Shown: positions 15,629 to 22,590 of the stretch, one piece after another | Numbering within the stretch: position 1 is the stretch's first letter | Layout of the letters: each line of letters opens with the position of its first letter | Assembly (NCBI GenBank): GCA_934659475.1 | Contig: CAKUHX010000009.1 | Location: 1 to 22,590, forward strand | Origin: an uncultured Oscillospiraceae bacterium | GTDB lineage: Bacteria > Bacillota > Clostridia > Oscillospirales > Oscillospiraceae | Direction of reading: 5' to 3' | DNA length: 22,590 nucleotides | The notes under the pieces: model-generated | Database searches by the model: none | The model's input: the letters and a program-made list of their open reading frames with translations, nothing else | What the model was told of the DNA's origin: nothing | Program-made: the position numbers and the translations under genes

Positions 15629-16810
15629 TCATTCGTGTGCCGGGGGCAGCTGGATGCGCTCGATGCCGTCCACGGCGGCCTTCACCATGCCGTCGATGTC
15701 CAGCCCGGCCTCCGCCGCCTCCACCTCGCTGAGGATGGGACGCAGGCGGGGATGGCGGGGAGTAAAGACGGTGCAGCAGTCCTCATAGGGCAGGATGGAG
15801 GTGTTATAGGTACCGATGCGGCGGGAGATCTGCACGATCTCCTCCTTGTCCATGCCGATGCAGGGGCGAAGAACAGGCAGCTGCACCACCGCGCCGGTGC
15901 AGAGCATGGCATCCATGGTCTGGCTGGCCACCTGGCCCAGACACTCGCCGGTGACCAGAGCCTTGGCCCCGCAGCGCCTGGCCACCTCCTGAGAGATGCG
16001 CATCATGAACCGGCGCATGATGATGGTGAACAGCTCCTCGGGGCAGGAGCGGCGCAGCTCCTCCTGAATGGCGGTGAAGGGCACCACATGGACGGTGAGC
16101 CGCCCGGTATAGGGCAGCAGATCACGGGCCAGCTGGATGACCTTCTCCTTGGCCTCCGGGGAGGTATAGGGGTAAGAGAAGAAATGCACCATATCCAGGG
16201 CGACCCCCCGCTTGGCGATCATCCAGCTGGACACGGGGGAGTCGATGCCGCCGGACAGCAGGGACACCGCCCGGCCGTTGATCCCAACGGGCAGGCCGCC
16301 TGCTCCGGGCTCCGGGTCGGCGTGGACATAGGCGGCGAAGTCCCGGATCTCTACATACACGGTGAGCTCCGGGTGGTGCACGTCCACCTTCAGGTGGGGG
16401 TACAGCTCGTCCAGCTCACCCCCCACATACTGGCTGAGCTGGATGGAGTTCATGGGGAAACTCTTGTCCGCCCGCTTGGATTCCACCTTGAAGGTGCGGG
16501 CGGCGGACAGCTTGTCGTCCAGGAACTGGCGGCAGGCGGCCACGATGGCGTCCTTGTCCTTCTCGCAGGGGCGGGCCAGAGACAGGCCCACGATGCCGAA
16601 TACCTTCTTCAGGGCCTCAAAGGCACCCTCCACGTCGCAGTCGTCGTTCTTGGGCTCTACATAGGTGGTGGACTGGCGGGTGTAGACCTTGAACTGGCCG
16701 TAGGGCCACAGGCGGCGGTGGATGTTGGCCTGCAGCTTGTCCTCGAAGCTGCGGCGGTTCAGGCCCTTCAGCACCATCTCCCCCAGCTTCAGCAGGATGA
16801 TCTCGTTCAT
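15629..16810 (-). CDS. thiI: tRNA 4-thiouridine synthetase / sulfurtransferase ThiI
   Basis: ThiI adenylates U8 of tRNA and transfers sulfur for 4-thiouridine; it also supplies sulfur for thiamine thiazole in some bacteria. The 393 residues comprise an N-terminal ferredoxin-like region, a THUMP domain (about 60-165) and a PP-loop ATPase with SGGIDSP (186-192). The Cys pair in PYEDCCTVFTPRHP (Cys345, Cys346) fits the catalytic disulfide region. The C-terminal rhodanese domain present in Escherichia coli ThiI is absent, as in most Firmicutes, where a dedicated cysteine desulfurase supplies sulfur; no nifS-like gene is beside it here. GGAGAGC precedes ATG. Own promoter at 16915-16943, divergent from the lipid kinase gene. 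Confidence 0.95.
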   Translation of the reverse strand: MNEIILLKLGEMVLKGLNRRSFEDKLQANIHRRLWPYGQFKVYTRQSTTYVEPKNDDCDVEGAFEALKKVFGIVGLSLARPCEKDKDAIVAACRQFLDDKLSAARTFKVESKRADKSFPMNSIQLSQYVGGELDELYPHLKVDVHHPELTVYVEIRDFAAYVHADPEPGAGGLPVGINGRAVSLLSGGIDSPVSSWMIAKRGVALDMVHFFSYPYTSPEAKEKVIQLARDLLPYTGRLTVHVVPFTAIQEELRRSCPEELFTIIMRRFMMRISQEVARRCGAKALVTGECLGQVASQTMDAMLCTGAVVQLPVLRPCIGMDKEEIVQISRRIGTYNTSILPYEDCCTVFTPRHPRLRPILSEVEAAEAGLDIDGMVKAAVDGIERIQLPPAHE

Positions 16811-16914
16811 AGTATGCTCTCCTTACGGCCCATCCCCCCGCAGGGGCAAAAGGACGGGCTTATTCTCTTTCATACGCCCCGGCGGCGGGGCGGTCTTACC
16901 GGATCGATCATATC

Positions 16915-16943
16915 ATTTTACCCGTTTTCGATCCGCCTGGCAA
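16915..16943 (-). promoter_or_regulatory. thiI promoter
   Basis: On the minus strand TTGCCA (plus 16938-16943) is followed after 17 bp by TAAAAT (plus 16915-16920), leaving a leader of about 100 nt. Confidence 0.68.
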
Positions 16944-17013
16944 GGGCCGCGGCTATATTTTGCAGCTGCTGTGCCCCCACCGTTAAGATTAAGATAAAAT
17001 TTACATTTTCCCC

Positions 17014-17041
17014 TTGATTTCTTTTTCCCTCTCTCTATACT
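17014..17041 (+). promoter_or_regulatory. Promoter of the lipid kinase gene
   Basis: TTGATT (17014-17019), 16-bp pyrimidine-rich spacer, TATACT (17036-17041), in the only AT-rich stretch of the region. Confidence 0.6.
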
Positions 17042-17135
17042 ATTTTAATACTTATAGCTTACTTATGCCCCGCGCTGCTGAAAGGAGCAGGAATGGGGCC
17101 GGAAGAATACCAGCACAGAACAAGGAGAAAGCCCC

Positions 17136-18035
17136 ATGCAAAAGCTTCTTTTGATCTATAATCCCGCCTCCGGCAAGGGCCGGGTGAAGGCCAATCTCTC
17201 TGCCGCCGTTGACGTGTTCACCAAGCGCGGCTGGCTGGTCACCGCCTATCCTACGCAGGGCCCGGGGGACGCCACCCGGGCCGCCCGGGAGATGGGCGGC
17301 CAGTTTGACCGGGTGGTCTGCTCCGGCGGCGACGGCACCCTGAGCGAGACGGTGGCCGGCCTGATGGAGCTGGAGCATCCTCCGGTGCTTGGTTTCCTGC
17401 CCGCCGGCTCTACCAACGACTGCGGTGTGTCCCTGGACCTGCCCGCCGACCCGGCCAAGGCCGCCGCCCTGGCTGCGGGGGACGGCGCGCCCCTGCCCTG
17501 GGACGTGGGCAGGCTGAACGGCCGGCCCTTCGTCTATGTGGCCGCCTTCGGCGCCTTTACCCAAGTGGCCTACGCCACCCCTCAGGATCTGAAAAACGCC
17601 CTGGGCCATCTGGCCTATGTGGTGGCTGGCATCGCCTCCATCCCCACCATCACCCCCTACCACATGCGTGTGGAGTTTGACGGCGGCCACGTGATCGAGG
17701 ATGACTTCTATTACGGCATGGTGTGCAACACCTACTCCATCGGCGGCATGAAGAACCTCGTGGCGGGCAAGGTGGATCTGGCCGACGGCCTGTTCGAGGT
17801 GGTGCTGGTAAAAAAGCCCCTGGCCATCGAGGAGGTCACGGGGGCGCTGCAGAACCTGCTGTTCCCCCAGGAGCCGATCGAGCGCAGCGCGGTGCTGTCC
17901 TTCCACGCGGCCAAGCTGACCTTTGTCTGCGACCAGGCCATCCCCTGGACGCTGGACGGGGAGTACGGCGGCAGCTATGACCGGGCCGAGGCGGAGAACT
18001 GCAAACAGGCCCTGACTATCATTCGGGGAAAGTGA
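17136..18035 (+). CDS. Diacylglycerol kinase-family lipid kinase (DagK/YegS-like)
   Basis: The 299-residue protein has the DAGK catalytic core: LLIYNPASGKGR (5-16), the nucleotide motif SGGDGTLSE (63-71) and PAGSTNDCGVSL (89-100), followed by the C-terminal beta-sandwich (about 135-299, with WTLDGEYGG near the end). DagK in Firmicutes recycles diacylglycerol released by lipoteichoic acid synthesis into phosphatidic acid; YegS-like relatives use other lipids, so substrate is inferred. PAGSTND replaces the more common PxGTxND, a change seen within the family. ACAAGGAGAAAG precedes the ATG. It is monocistronic between its own promoter and the terminator at 18041. Confidence 0.9.
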   Translation: MQKLLLIYNPASGKGRVKANLSAAVDVFTKRGWLVTAYPTQGPGDATRAAREMGGQFDRVVCSGGDGTLSETVAGLMELEHPPVLGFLPAGSTNDCGVSLDLPADPAKAAALAAGDGAPLPWDVGRLNGRPFVYVAAFGAFTQVAYATPQDLKNALGHLAYVVAGIASIPTITPYHMRVEFDGGHVIEDDFYYGMVCNTYSIGGMKNLVAGKVDLADGLFEVVLVKKPLAIEEVTGALQNLLFPQEPIERSAVLSFHAAKLTFVCDQAIPWTLDGEYGGSYDRAEAENCKQALTIIRGK

Positions 18036-18040
18036 TCTGT

Positions 18041-18075
18041 ACGGGGACGGGGGAAACGCCGTCCCCGTATTTTTT
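18041..18075 (+). terminator. Terminator of the lipid kinase gene
   Basis: 10-bp GC stem (18041-18050 with 18059-18068, 8-nt loop) followed by ATTTTTT. Confidence 0.9.
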
Positions 18076-18094
18076 GGTCCATGATAAGGGAAAT

Positions 18095-18123
18095 TTGACA
18101 GACCAGGCAAAAAAATCTATGAT
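18095..18123 (+). promoter_or_regulatory. cdaR promoter
   Basis: Consensus TTGACA (18095-18100), 17-bp spacer, TATGAT (18118-18123), about 76 nt before the chosen start. Confidence 0.82.
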
Positions 18124-18199
18124 CAAAAGCAAACCATAAGGACGATCAAGGCGGAACAGCACCGGCCTGACGTGGCGGCACAAGGAGGTGTACAGACAG

Positions 18200-19315
18200 G
18201 TGAAAATAGCGGAGAATGTGGCAAAGATGATCGTTGCCGAGATCAGCGGCGCGATCAGCCAGCCGACCAACCTGATGGACGAGACAGGCCGCATCATAGC
18301 CAGTACGGATCCAACACGTATCGGAACGATCCATGACGGAGCTTATCGGGCTATCCGTGAAGATCTGGACTGTCTCATCGTCCGGACGGACGATGAATAC
18401 TCCGGGTCGCGCATCGGCATCAACCTGCCCATCCACTACGGGGGTGAGGTCATCGGCGTGATCGGGGTCACCGGGGACAATTACGATGAACTCAGCCGAT
18501 ATGTCAAGCTGATCCGCACGACCACTGAGACCATGCTGCGGGATAAACTCAGCCTTGTGCCGGCCATGGATGCAGAGGAGAGACGGCAGCATTTTCTGGA
18601 AAAGCTGCTTTTCGCGCCGGAAAAGATGGAAGAGTCACTTCTTGCTGAACTGGGCAGCCGCTGTGGGGTCGATGTGTCTGCGGAATATTATACGGCGGTG
18701 ATCAGGCCCCTGGCCCCGGCAGAGGGAAATGCGGCCAGCGTCGAAAATATCGTGACGGCTATCCGAAGAAAAGGGCAGGGGGCTTTGGTATATACGGCCC
18801 TGCGTTACGCAGTTCTGCTGCTGCCTGCTGGGAAAGCGGACGATCTCCGCCGGTGGCTGAGAGAACTGAAGCGGAATGACGAGGGGGCCGGTCCGGCACT
18901 GGCGATCGGATATGATGGAGAAAGGCGGATCGGCTATGGCCTGCGAGAAGCATTTTCCCGGGCGAGAGATGCCTGTCGGGTGGCACAGCTGTGTCGGAGA
19001 GAAGAGCCGCTTTGCTGGGATGATCTGGTGATCGAACTGCTTCTGCCTGGAGTGACAGGCCAGACGCGGGAGATGTATCTGAAGAAGGTATTCAAAGACC
19101 AGGACAAGCAGCAGCTGCAGCGGTGGCATGAACTGCTGTCGGTATTCTATGCCTGTGATGGCTCCATTGAGCGGACTGCGGAAAGGCTGTTCACCCATAA
19201 AAATACGGTTCAATATCAGCTGCGGAAGATAGCGGAATATACCGGCTATGACCCGAGAAAACTCAATAATGCGGCAGTATTTCAAATCGCATTGATGCTG
19301 CTGGGCGATATTTGA
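18200..19315 (+). CDS. cdaR: CdaR-family sugar diacid / glycerate regulator
   Basis: The protein has the CdaR layout. An N-terminal putative sugar diacid recognition domain (about 1-135) carries the signature NLMDETGRIIASTDPTRIG, LPIHYGGEVIGVIGVTG and the helix to DKLSLVPA. A degenerate GGDEF-like middle (about 150-290) and a PucR-type helix-turn-helix (last ~60 residues: SIERTAERLFTHKNTVQYQL RKI) follow. In Escherichia coli CdaR activates glucarate, galactarate and glycerate genes; here it stands before glycerate kinase, supporting the same role. GTG 18200 is preferred since GTG 18188 lies inside the AAGGAGG ribosome site; the 11-nt spacing is slightly long, so this is not certain. Own strong promoter and terminator: regulator and target are separate units. 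Confidence 0.9.
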   Translation: MKIAENVAKMIVAEISGAISQPTNLMDETGRIIASTDPTRIGTIHDGAYRAIREDLDCLIVRTDDEYSGSRIGINLPIHYGGEVIGVIGVTGDNYDELSRYVKLIRTTTETMLRDKLSLVPAMDAEERRQHFLEKLLFAPEKMEESLLAELGSRCGVDVSAEYYTAVIRPLAPAEGNAASVENIVTAIRRKGQGALVYTALRYAVLLLPAGKADDLRRWLRELKRNDEGAGPALAIGYDGERRIGYGLREAFSRARDACRVAQLCRREEPLCWDDLVIELLLPGVTGQTREMYLKKVFKDQDKQQLQRWHELLSVFYACDGSIERTAERLFTHKNTVQYQLRKIAEYTGYDPRKLNNAAVFQIALMLLGDI

Positions 19316-19349
19316 GACGAAGGACTTTGCAAAATTATACAAATAAAAC

Positions 19350-19381
19350 TTCCCGATCCATCCCTGGGTCGGGAAATTTTA
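19350..19381 (+). terminator. Terminator after cdaR
   Basis: 10-pair stem with one G-T wobble (19350-19359 with 19366-19375, 6-nt loop), tail ATTTTATT. Confidence 0.85.
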
Positions 19382-19426
19382 TTACATGGAACAAAACAGG
19401 GGGAAGATCATTTGTTATCTACCACA

Positions 19427-19464
19427 AAGACAAACGGTGATCGACTGGCTATACTTGGTACTAT
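19427..19464 (+). promoter_or_regulatory. Probable CdaR-controlled promoter of the glycerate operon
   Basis: Two overlapping candidates: AAGACA (19427-19432), 17 bp, TATACT (19450-19455), or the extended -10 TGG-TACTAT (19459-19464). Neither has a good -35, as expected for an activator-dependent promoter. CdaR dependence is inferred from position. Confidence 0.45.
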
Positions 19465-19522
19465 AGACAAGGAAAAATCTCCGAGAAGCGATTCCCAATA
19501 TGGAGAGCGAAAGTGAGAGACC

Positions 19523-20677
19523 ATGAAGATCATAATTGCAACGGATTCCTATAAGGGCAGCTGCTCGGCAGAAGAGGTGGTCACCACCATAGAGCAAGGG
19601 GTGCTTGAGGTATTCCCCGGAGCTGAGACCGTGTGTGTCCCCGTGGCAGACGGGGGAGAGGGGACGGTCAGGGCCATGGTAGCCGCTGCGAAAGGCAGAA
19701 CGGTGGGCCTTATGGTACATGACCCGCTGGGCCGGCCCATCCGCGCGGAATATGGCGTTTTGCCCGACGGGACAGTGGTGATCGAGACGGCGGCGGCCTC
19801 AGGACTGCCTTTGCTGCTGGACGGAGAGCGGGATGCTCTGCATGCCTCCAGCTATGGGACGGGAGAGCTGATACGGCACGCGCTGCAGCAGGGAACGAAA
19901 AAGATCATTCTCGGCCTTGGCGGTTCTGCCACCACGGACGGAGGCGCAGGACTGGCTCAGGCGCTGGGAGTGTCTTTTTTGGATGCTGATGGAAAAGAGC
20001 TCCCACCAGGCGGCGCGGCCCTGTCCAGATTGAAGCGGGTCGATCTGTCGGGCATGCTGCCGCAGGCGAGGAATTGTGAGTTCCTGCTGGCCTGCGATGT
20101 GCGAAACAAGCTGTGCGGCCCGGAGGGGGCGGCGGCGGTCTTTGGGCCCCAGAAGGGGGCCACTGCGGAGCAGATCCGGGTGCTGGACACTTCGCTCTCC
20201 CACTATGCGGAGGTGCTTTTTCAGCAGATGGGGTGCAGCGCAGCCCGGAAAGAAAGCTCTGGAGCCGCAGGGGGGATCGGGTGTGCGATGATGGCATTTC
20301 TGGACGCCTCGGTCTGCCCGGGCATTGATCTGGTGTTAGACGCTGTTGGGTTTGACGCGGCGCTGGCTGGGGCGGACCTGGTGCTTACGGGCGAGGGTCG
20401 GCTGGACGCCCAGTCTGCCTGCGGCAAAGTGCCCGCTGGAGTGGCGCATCGGGTCAAATCGGTGGGAGATATACCGGTGATCGCCATTGGCGGCGCCATC
20501 GGGGATGGAGCTGAGGATCTGTACGGCTGCGGGGTGGACGGCATGATGAGCACAGTGAGCCGTGTGACCACCTTGGAGAACGCCATGGAGAATGCCGTGG
20601 AGAACCTGAGGGAGAGCACTGTGCGGGCCATGCAGTTGCTGAAGATCGGCATGGAACTGAAAAGAGATCAGATTTAA
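19523..20677 (+). CDS. glxK: Glycerate kinase (GarK/GlxK family)
   Basis: This kinase phosphorylates D-glycerate with ATP, giving 2-phosphoglycerate in the GarK branch. The 384 residues match the family from start to end: IIATDSYKGSCSAEEV (4-19), VADGGEGTVRAMVAA (41-55), GLGGSATTDGGAGLAQALG (131-149), the acidic LACDVRNKLCGPEGAA region, GGIGCAMMAF and LTGEGRLDAQSACGK, the last being part of the active site. Whether 2- or 3-phosphoglycerate is made cannot be read by eye, though this fold (PF02595) is the GarK type. The ATG follows GAAAGTGAGAGA, a weak ribosome site. The next gene follows after 19 nt, so kinase, dehydrogenase and PPC protein form one operon downstream of cdaR. Less GC-biased codons than the genes at 4-17 kb. 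Confidence 0.94.
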   Translation: MKIIIATDSYKGSCSAEEVVTTIEQGVLEVFPGAETVCVPVADGGEGTVRAMVAAAKGRTVGLMVHDPLGRPIRAEYGVLPDGTVVIETAAASGLPLLLDGERDALHASSYGTGELIRHALQQGTKKIILGLGGSATTDGGAGLAQALGVSFLDADGKELPPGGAALSRLKRVDLSGMLPQARNCEFLLACDVRNKLCGPEGAAAVFGPQKGATAEQIRVLDTSLSHYAEVLFQQMGCSAARKESSGAAGGIGCAMMAFLDASVCPGIDLVLDAVGFDAALAGADLVLTGEGRLDAQSACGKVPAGVAHRVKSVGDIPVIAIGGAIGDGAEDLYGCGVDGMMSTVSRVTTLENAMENAVENLRESTVRAMQLLKIGMELKRDQI

Positions 20678-20696
20678 GCAGAGAGGGCTGATTGAA

Positions 20697-21662
20697 ATGA
20701 AGATCGTAGTGTTAGACGGTCATACGGAAAACCCGGGCGATCTGAGCTGGAAAGAGCTGGAACAGCTGGGCGAGGTGACGGTTTATGACCGGACTTCCTA
20801 TGAAGAATCTCCTTTGATCGCGCAGAGGATCGGAGAGGCTGAGATCGTGGTGACCAACAAGACTCCTGTTTCGAGGGAGACCTTGGACCGGTGCCCGAAT
20901 GTCGGCCTGATCGCCCTGCTTGCCACGGGGTATAATGTGGTCGACTATGCTTATGCCCGTGAGAAGGGGATCCCTGTGGTCAATGTGCCAACTTATGGCA
21001 CCGCTTCGGTCAGCCAATTCTCTATCGCGCTGCTGCTGGAGATCTGCCACCATATCGGCCACCACAGCCAGAGCGTTCACGACGGGGATTGGGCGAACAA
21101 TGTGGATTGGTGCTATTGGGACTACCCGCTGATCGAGCTGGAGGGCAAGACCATTGGGATCATCGGGTTTGGCCGCATTGGACAGGCGGAAGGCCGGATC
21201 GCTAAGGCGATGGGAATGAAGGTGCTGGCCTATGATAAGTATCCCAATGACAGTGGCCGGTCCATAGGCGAGTACGTGGAGCTGGATGACCTGTACGCCC
21301 AGGCCGATGTGATCACTCTGCACTGTAATCTGACGCCGGAAAATACGGGAATGATCAACAAACGGTCCATTGAGAAAATGAAAGATGGCGTGATCCTGAT
21401 CAACAACGCCCGTGGACAGTTGATCGACGAGCAGGATGTGGCGGATGCGCTGAACTGTGGAAAGATGGCTGCTGCGGGATTGGATGTGGTGTACACCGAA
21501 CCGATCAGGGCGGACAACCCTCTGCTGAAGGCCAAAAACTGCATCATCACGCCCCATATCTCTTGGGCACCTAAGGAGAGCCGTCAACGCATCATGAATA
21601 CCACGGTGGAGAATATCAGGGCCTTTTTAGCAGGCGCACCTGTAAACGTGGTGAATAAATAA
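20697..21662 (+). CDS. D-2-hydroxyacid dehydrogenase (glycerate/hydroxypyruvate type)
   Basis: NAD(P)-dependent D-isomer-specific dehydrogenase, 321 residues. The Rossmann motif GFGRIG (157-162) is followed by Asp180, which suggests NAD+ preference. Catalytic Arg239 (NARG), Glu268 (TEPI) and His287 (TPHISWAP) are all present. Substrate: the operon partner is glycerate kinase, so reversible hydroxypyruvate/D-glycerate interconversion is likely; LLATGYNVVDYAYA (74-87) is also seen in glycerate dehydrogenases. Ribosome site GAGAGGG is 10 nt before the ATG. With the kinase it would feed hydroxypyruvate into glycolysis. Confidence 0.9.
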   Translation: MKIVVLDGHTENPGDLSWKELEQLGEVTVYDRTSYEESPLIAQRIGEAEIVVTNKTPVSRETLDRCPNVGLIALLATGYNVVDYAYAREKGIPVVNVPTYGTASVSQFSIALLLEICHHIGHHSQSVHDGDWANNVDWCYWDYPLIELEGKTIGIIGFGRIGQAEGRIAKAMGMKVLAYDKYPNDSGRSIGEYVELDDLYAQADVITLHCNLTPENTGMINKRSIEKMKDGVILINNARGQLIDEQDVADALNCGKMAAAGLDVVYTEPIRADNPLLKAKNCIITPHISWAPKESRQRIMNTTVENIRAFLAGAPVNVVNK

Positions 21663-21683
21663 AGCAGGAAGGGAAAATTCGAC

Positions 21684-22106
21684 ATGGAATACCGTGTTTT
21701 TGGAGACAGCATCGTTCTTCGCATCCAGAAAGGAGAAGAGATCCTGGATACGATCAAGGCGGTATGCGAACAGGAGAAGGTCGCCCTGGCTGAGGTCAGC
21801 GGGATCGGCGCGGTGAACGATGTGACCTTGGGCGTGTTCAACAGCGAGAAGTTTGAATATGAGTCCCAGCAATTCACCGGCGACATGGAGATCGCCTCCT
21901 GCACGGGCAACGTGTCCCAGATGAAGGGGCAGACCTATCTGCATCTGCATATGGTCGTGGGGAACGTGACCCGGGGAGTCGTACACGCGGGGCACCTGAA
22001 CCGGGCGAAGGTCAGCTTGACTGGGGAGTTCATCATCCGCAGGATCGACGGCAGTGTAGACCGGGAGTACTCCCCGGAGGTGGGACTGAATCTGTTTAAG
22101 TTTTGA
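21684..22106 (+). CDS. PPC (DUF296) domain protein
   Basis: Single-domain PPC/DUF296 protein of 140 residues. Typical elements: RVFGDSIVLRIQKGEEI (4-20), VSGIGAVNDVTLGVFN (38-53), HLHMVVGN (87-94) and GHLNRAKVSLTGE (103-115). The histidines 87, 89 and 104 match the trimeric domain's metal site. In plants the domain links to AT-hook DNA binding, but in bacteria it occurs alone and its role is unknown. It is the third gene of the glycerate operon, 21 nt after the dehydrogenase (AGGAAGGG before the ATG), so a link with glycerate metabolism or an operon-level sensor is inferred. No helix-turn-helix, so direct DNA binding is doubtful. Confidence 0.88.
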   Translation: MEYRVFGDSIVLRIQKGEEILDTIKAVCEQEKVALAEVSGIGAVNDVTLGVFNSEKFEYESQQFTGDMEIASCTGNVSQMKGQTYLHLHMVVGNVTRGVVHAGHLNRAKVSLTGEFIIRRIDGSVDREYSPEVGLNLFKF

Positions 22107-22166
22107 AAACGTCACTTGACAAGGGAACACAGAAAAAATAATTGAAAATAAGCTGCCAAGCCTTAC

Positions 22167-22206
22167 ACAAAAACACCGCCTAACAGGATATAGGCGGTGT
22201 TTTTGT
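22167..22206 (+). terminator. Terminator of the glycerate operon
   Basis: Perfect 16-bp stem (22167-22182 with 22191-22206, 8-nt loop) with a T run built into the right arm. A promoter-like TTGACA (22116-22121) with weak TAATTG (22139-22144) lies just before it, so a short separate transcript is also conceivable. Confidence 0.85.
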
Positions 22207-22207
22207 A

Positions 22208-22300
22208 TGCAGACAGCGTTTTCTCTATCTGCCGATATGGACCATCTGTGCGGCGTGGCTTGATTTCTTGTTTCACGTCATGGCAGAAGAAAAGAAGTAA
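22208..22300 (+). pseudogene. C-terminal tail of a membrane protein (remnant)
   Basis: The frame ending in TAA 22298-22300 reads FLYLPIWTICAAWLDFLF then HVMAEEKK, a final transmembrane helix with a charged tail. No start or upstream helices exist, since the terminator stem lies directly before it. It could come from a DctQ-like small transporter subunit, which would suit a sugar-acid locus, but that is a guess; no family signature is visible. Confidence 0.35.
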
Positions 22301-22340
22301 TATGGTACGCCCAGCCGCATATTCATGCCAGAAACGATAA

Positions 22341-22493
22341 GGTAATGTCCGGCCGCGGTGTGAGATCAACAGTGCGGAAGAAGCAAAATGGTATATGGAT
22401 CTCGGCGTACGGGATCTCAGCATCGGAGACGAAGTTCGGATCTTAGAGAACTACTGGACAAAAGAGGGGCAGAAGCTGAGAAGCATGCTTTGA
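22341..22493 (+). pseudogene. C-terminal tail of an HpcH/HpaI aldolase-like enzyme (remnant)
   Basis: Reads CEINSAEEAKWYMDLGVRDL then SIGDEVRILENYWTKEGQKL and ends at TGA 22491-22493. The pattern EEAKxYxDLGVRxxxxGxDxxIL plus a helical end matches the last part of HpcH/HpaI family aldolases. Family members (e.g. GarL) cleave dehydro-deoxy-glucarate to pyruvate and tartronate semialdehyde, upstream of glycerate kinase, so the position fits. Active-site regions are missing and no start is visible, so it is a dead tail. Confidence 0.5.
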
Positions 22494-22590
22494 GCGAAAA
22501 AGGGGATAACAGTACAAGGGGCGCAAGCTCCGGGATGGGCACCGCCAGCACATCCCCGTACTTCAGCAGGACCTCCTCCGCCCCAGGGCC
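22494..22590 (-). other. Partial minus-strand reading frame at the right edge
   Basis: The last ~70 bases read on the minus strand as GAEEVLLKYGDVLAVPIPEL, then run into unrelated sequence near 22520. The piece looks like coding sequence from a gene beyond the window or another remnant. The LLKYGDVLxV text resembles the opening of excisionase-type helix-turn-helix proteins, but it is too short to call. Confidence 0.25.

Larger units (their letters stand above)
16811..17135. other. Divergent intergenic region thiI / lipid kinase
   Basis: 325 bases without a gene. It holds the two divergent promoters described separately, a GC-rich thiI leader (16811-16914) with CCCCGGCGGCGGGG-like repeats, and an AT-rich tract (16983-17062) before the kinase. 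I see no T-box or other riboswitch fold by eye. Confidence 0.6.

Noticed and set aside
18188..18199. GTG 18188 as the cdaR start
   Set aside because: It lies inside AAGGAGG, leaving no ribosome site; GTG 18200 fits better.
22520..22590. Excisionase or mobile-element gene at the right edge
   Set aside because: Only about 20 residues are visible and the similarity is loose; no attachment site or integrase is present.

Overview
The window looks like a chromosomal segment of a GC-rich, endospore-forming member of the Clostridia, most likely Oscillospiraceae (Flavonifractor/Lawsonibacter-like). The reasons are a SpoVT-type regulator, ClpC with a UVR segment, a CdaR regulator, strong AGGAGG ribosome sites, TTGACA/TATAAT-type promoters and GC-rich codon use. 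The species call is inference. I see no rRNA, tRNA, CRISPR array, insertion sequence or complete phage gene.

Layout. (1) 1-4266 is a patchwork of broken and chimeric genes. It opens with three tandem hairpins, then holds a frameshifted minus-strand remnant, the tail of a beta-lactamase-fold serine hydrolase, an Ada/AlkA deletion hybrid, an intact O6-alkylguanine-DNA alkyltransferase (ogt), a GNAT/DUF3795 chimera, an intact DUF1697 gene, a protein-kinase N-lobe stub joined to the tail of another gene, and a stop-interrupted piece of an amino-thiazoline-carboxylate hydrolase. (2) 4267-4809 is a SpoVT/AbrB-type regulator. (3) 4846-7566 (minus) is an operon of GH25 lysozyme, stand-alone AlbA_2 protein and MATE exporter. 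(4) 7773-9980 (plus) pairs a DUF1538 membrane protein, built of two homologous halves, with a tandem PII-like protein. (5) 10037-12481 (minus) is clpC. (6) 12679-13081 is a tiny 2[4Fe-4S] ferredoxin followed by a terminator and a block of hairpins. (7) 13176-14567 is a membrane-anchored MerR-RDD regulator with a MerR-type promoter. (8) 14602-16810 (minus) holds an M19 dipeptidase and thiI. (9) 17136-18035 is a diacylglycerol-kinase-family lipid kinase. (10) 18095-22106 is a glycerate/sugar-diacid module: cdaR, glycerate kinase, a D-2-hydroxyacid dehydrogenase and a PPC/DUF296 protein. (11) 22107-22590 holds a terminator and more tails of broken genes, including a probable HpcH/HpaI aldolase tail.

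How the genes fit together. CdaR probably senses sugar diacids or glycerate and controls the kinase and dehydrogenase, which would channel glycerate, hydroxypyruvate or tartronate semialdehyde into glycolysis. The broken aldolase downstream would have supplied tartronate semialdehyde. The DUF1538-PII pair reads as a membrane transporter or channel with a dedicated PII gate of unknown ligand. MerR-RDD looks like a one-component regulator that senses at or outside the membrane. These two are the best candidates for an undescribed system. The repeated head-to-tail chimeras in the first 4 kb are the most unusual structural signal.
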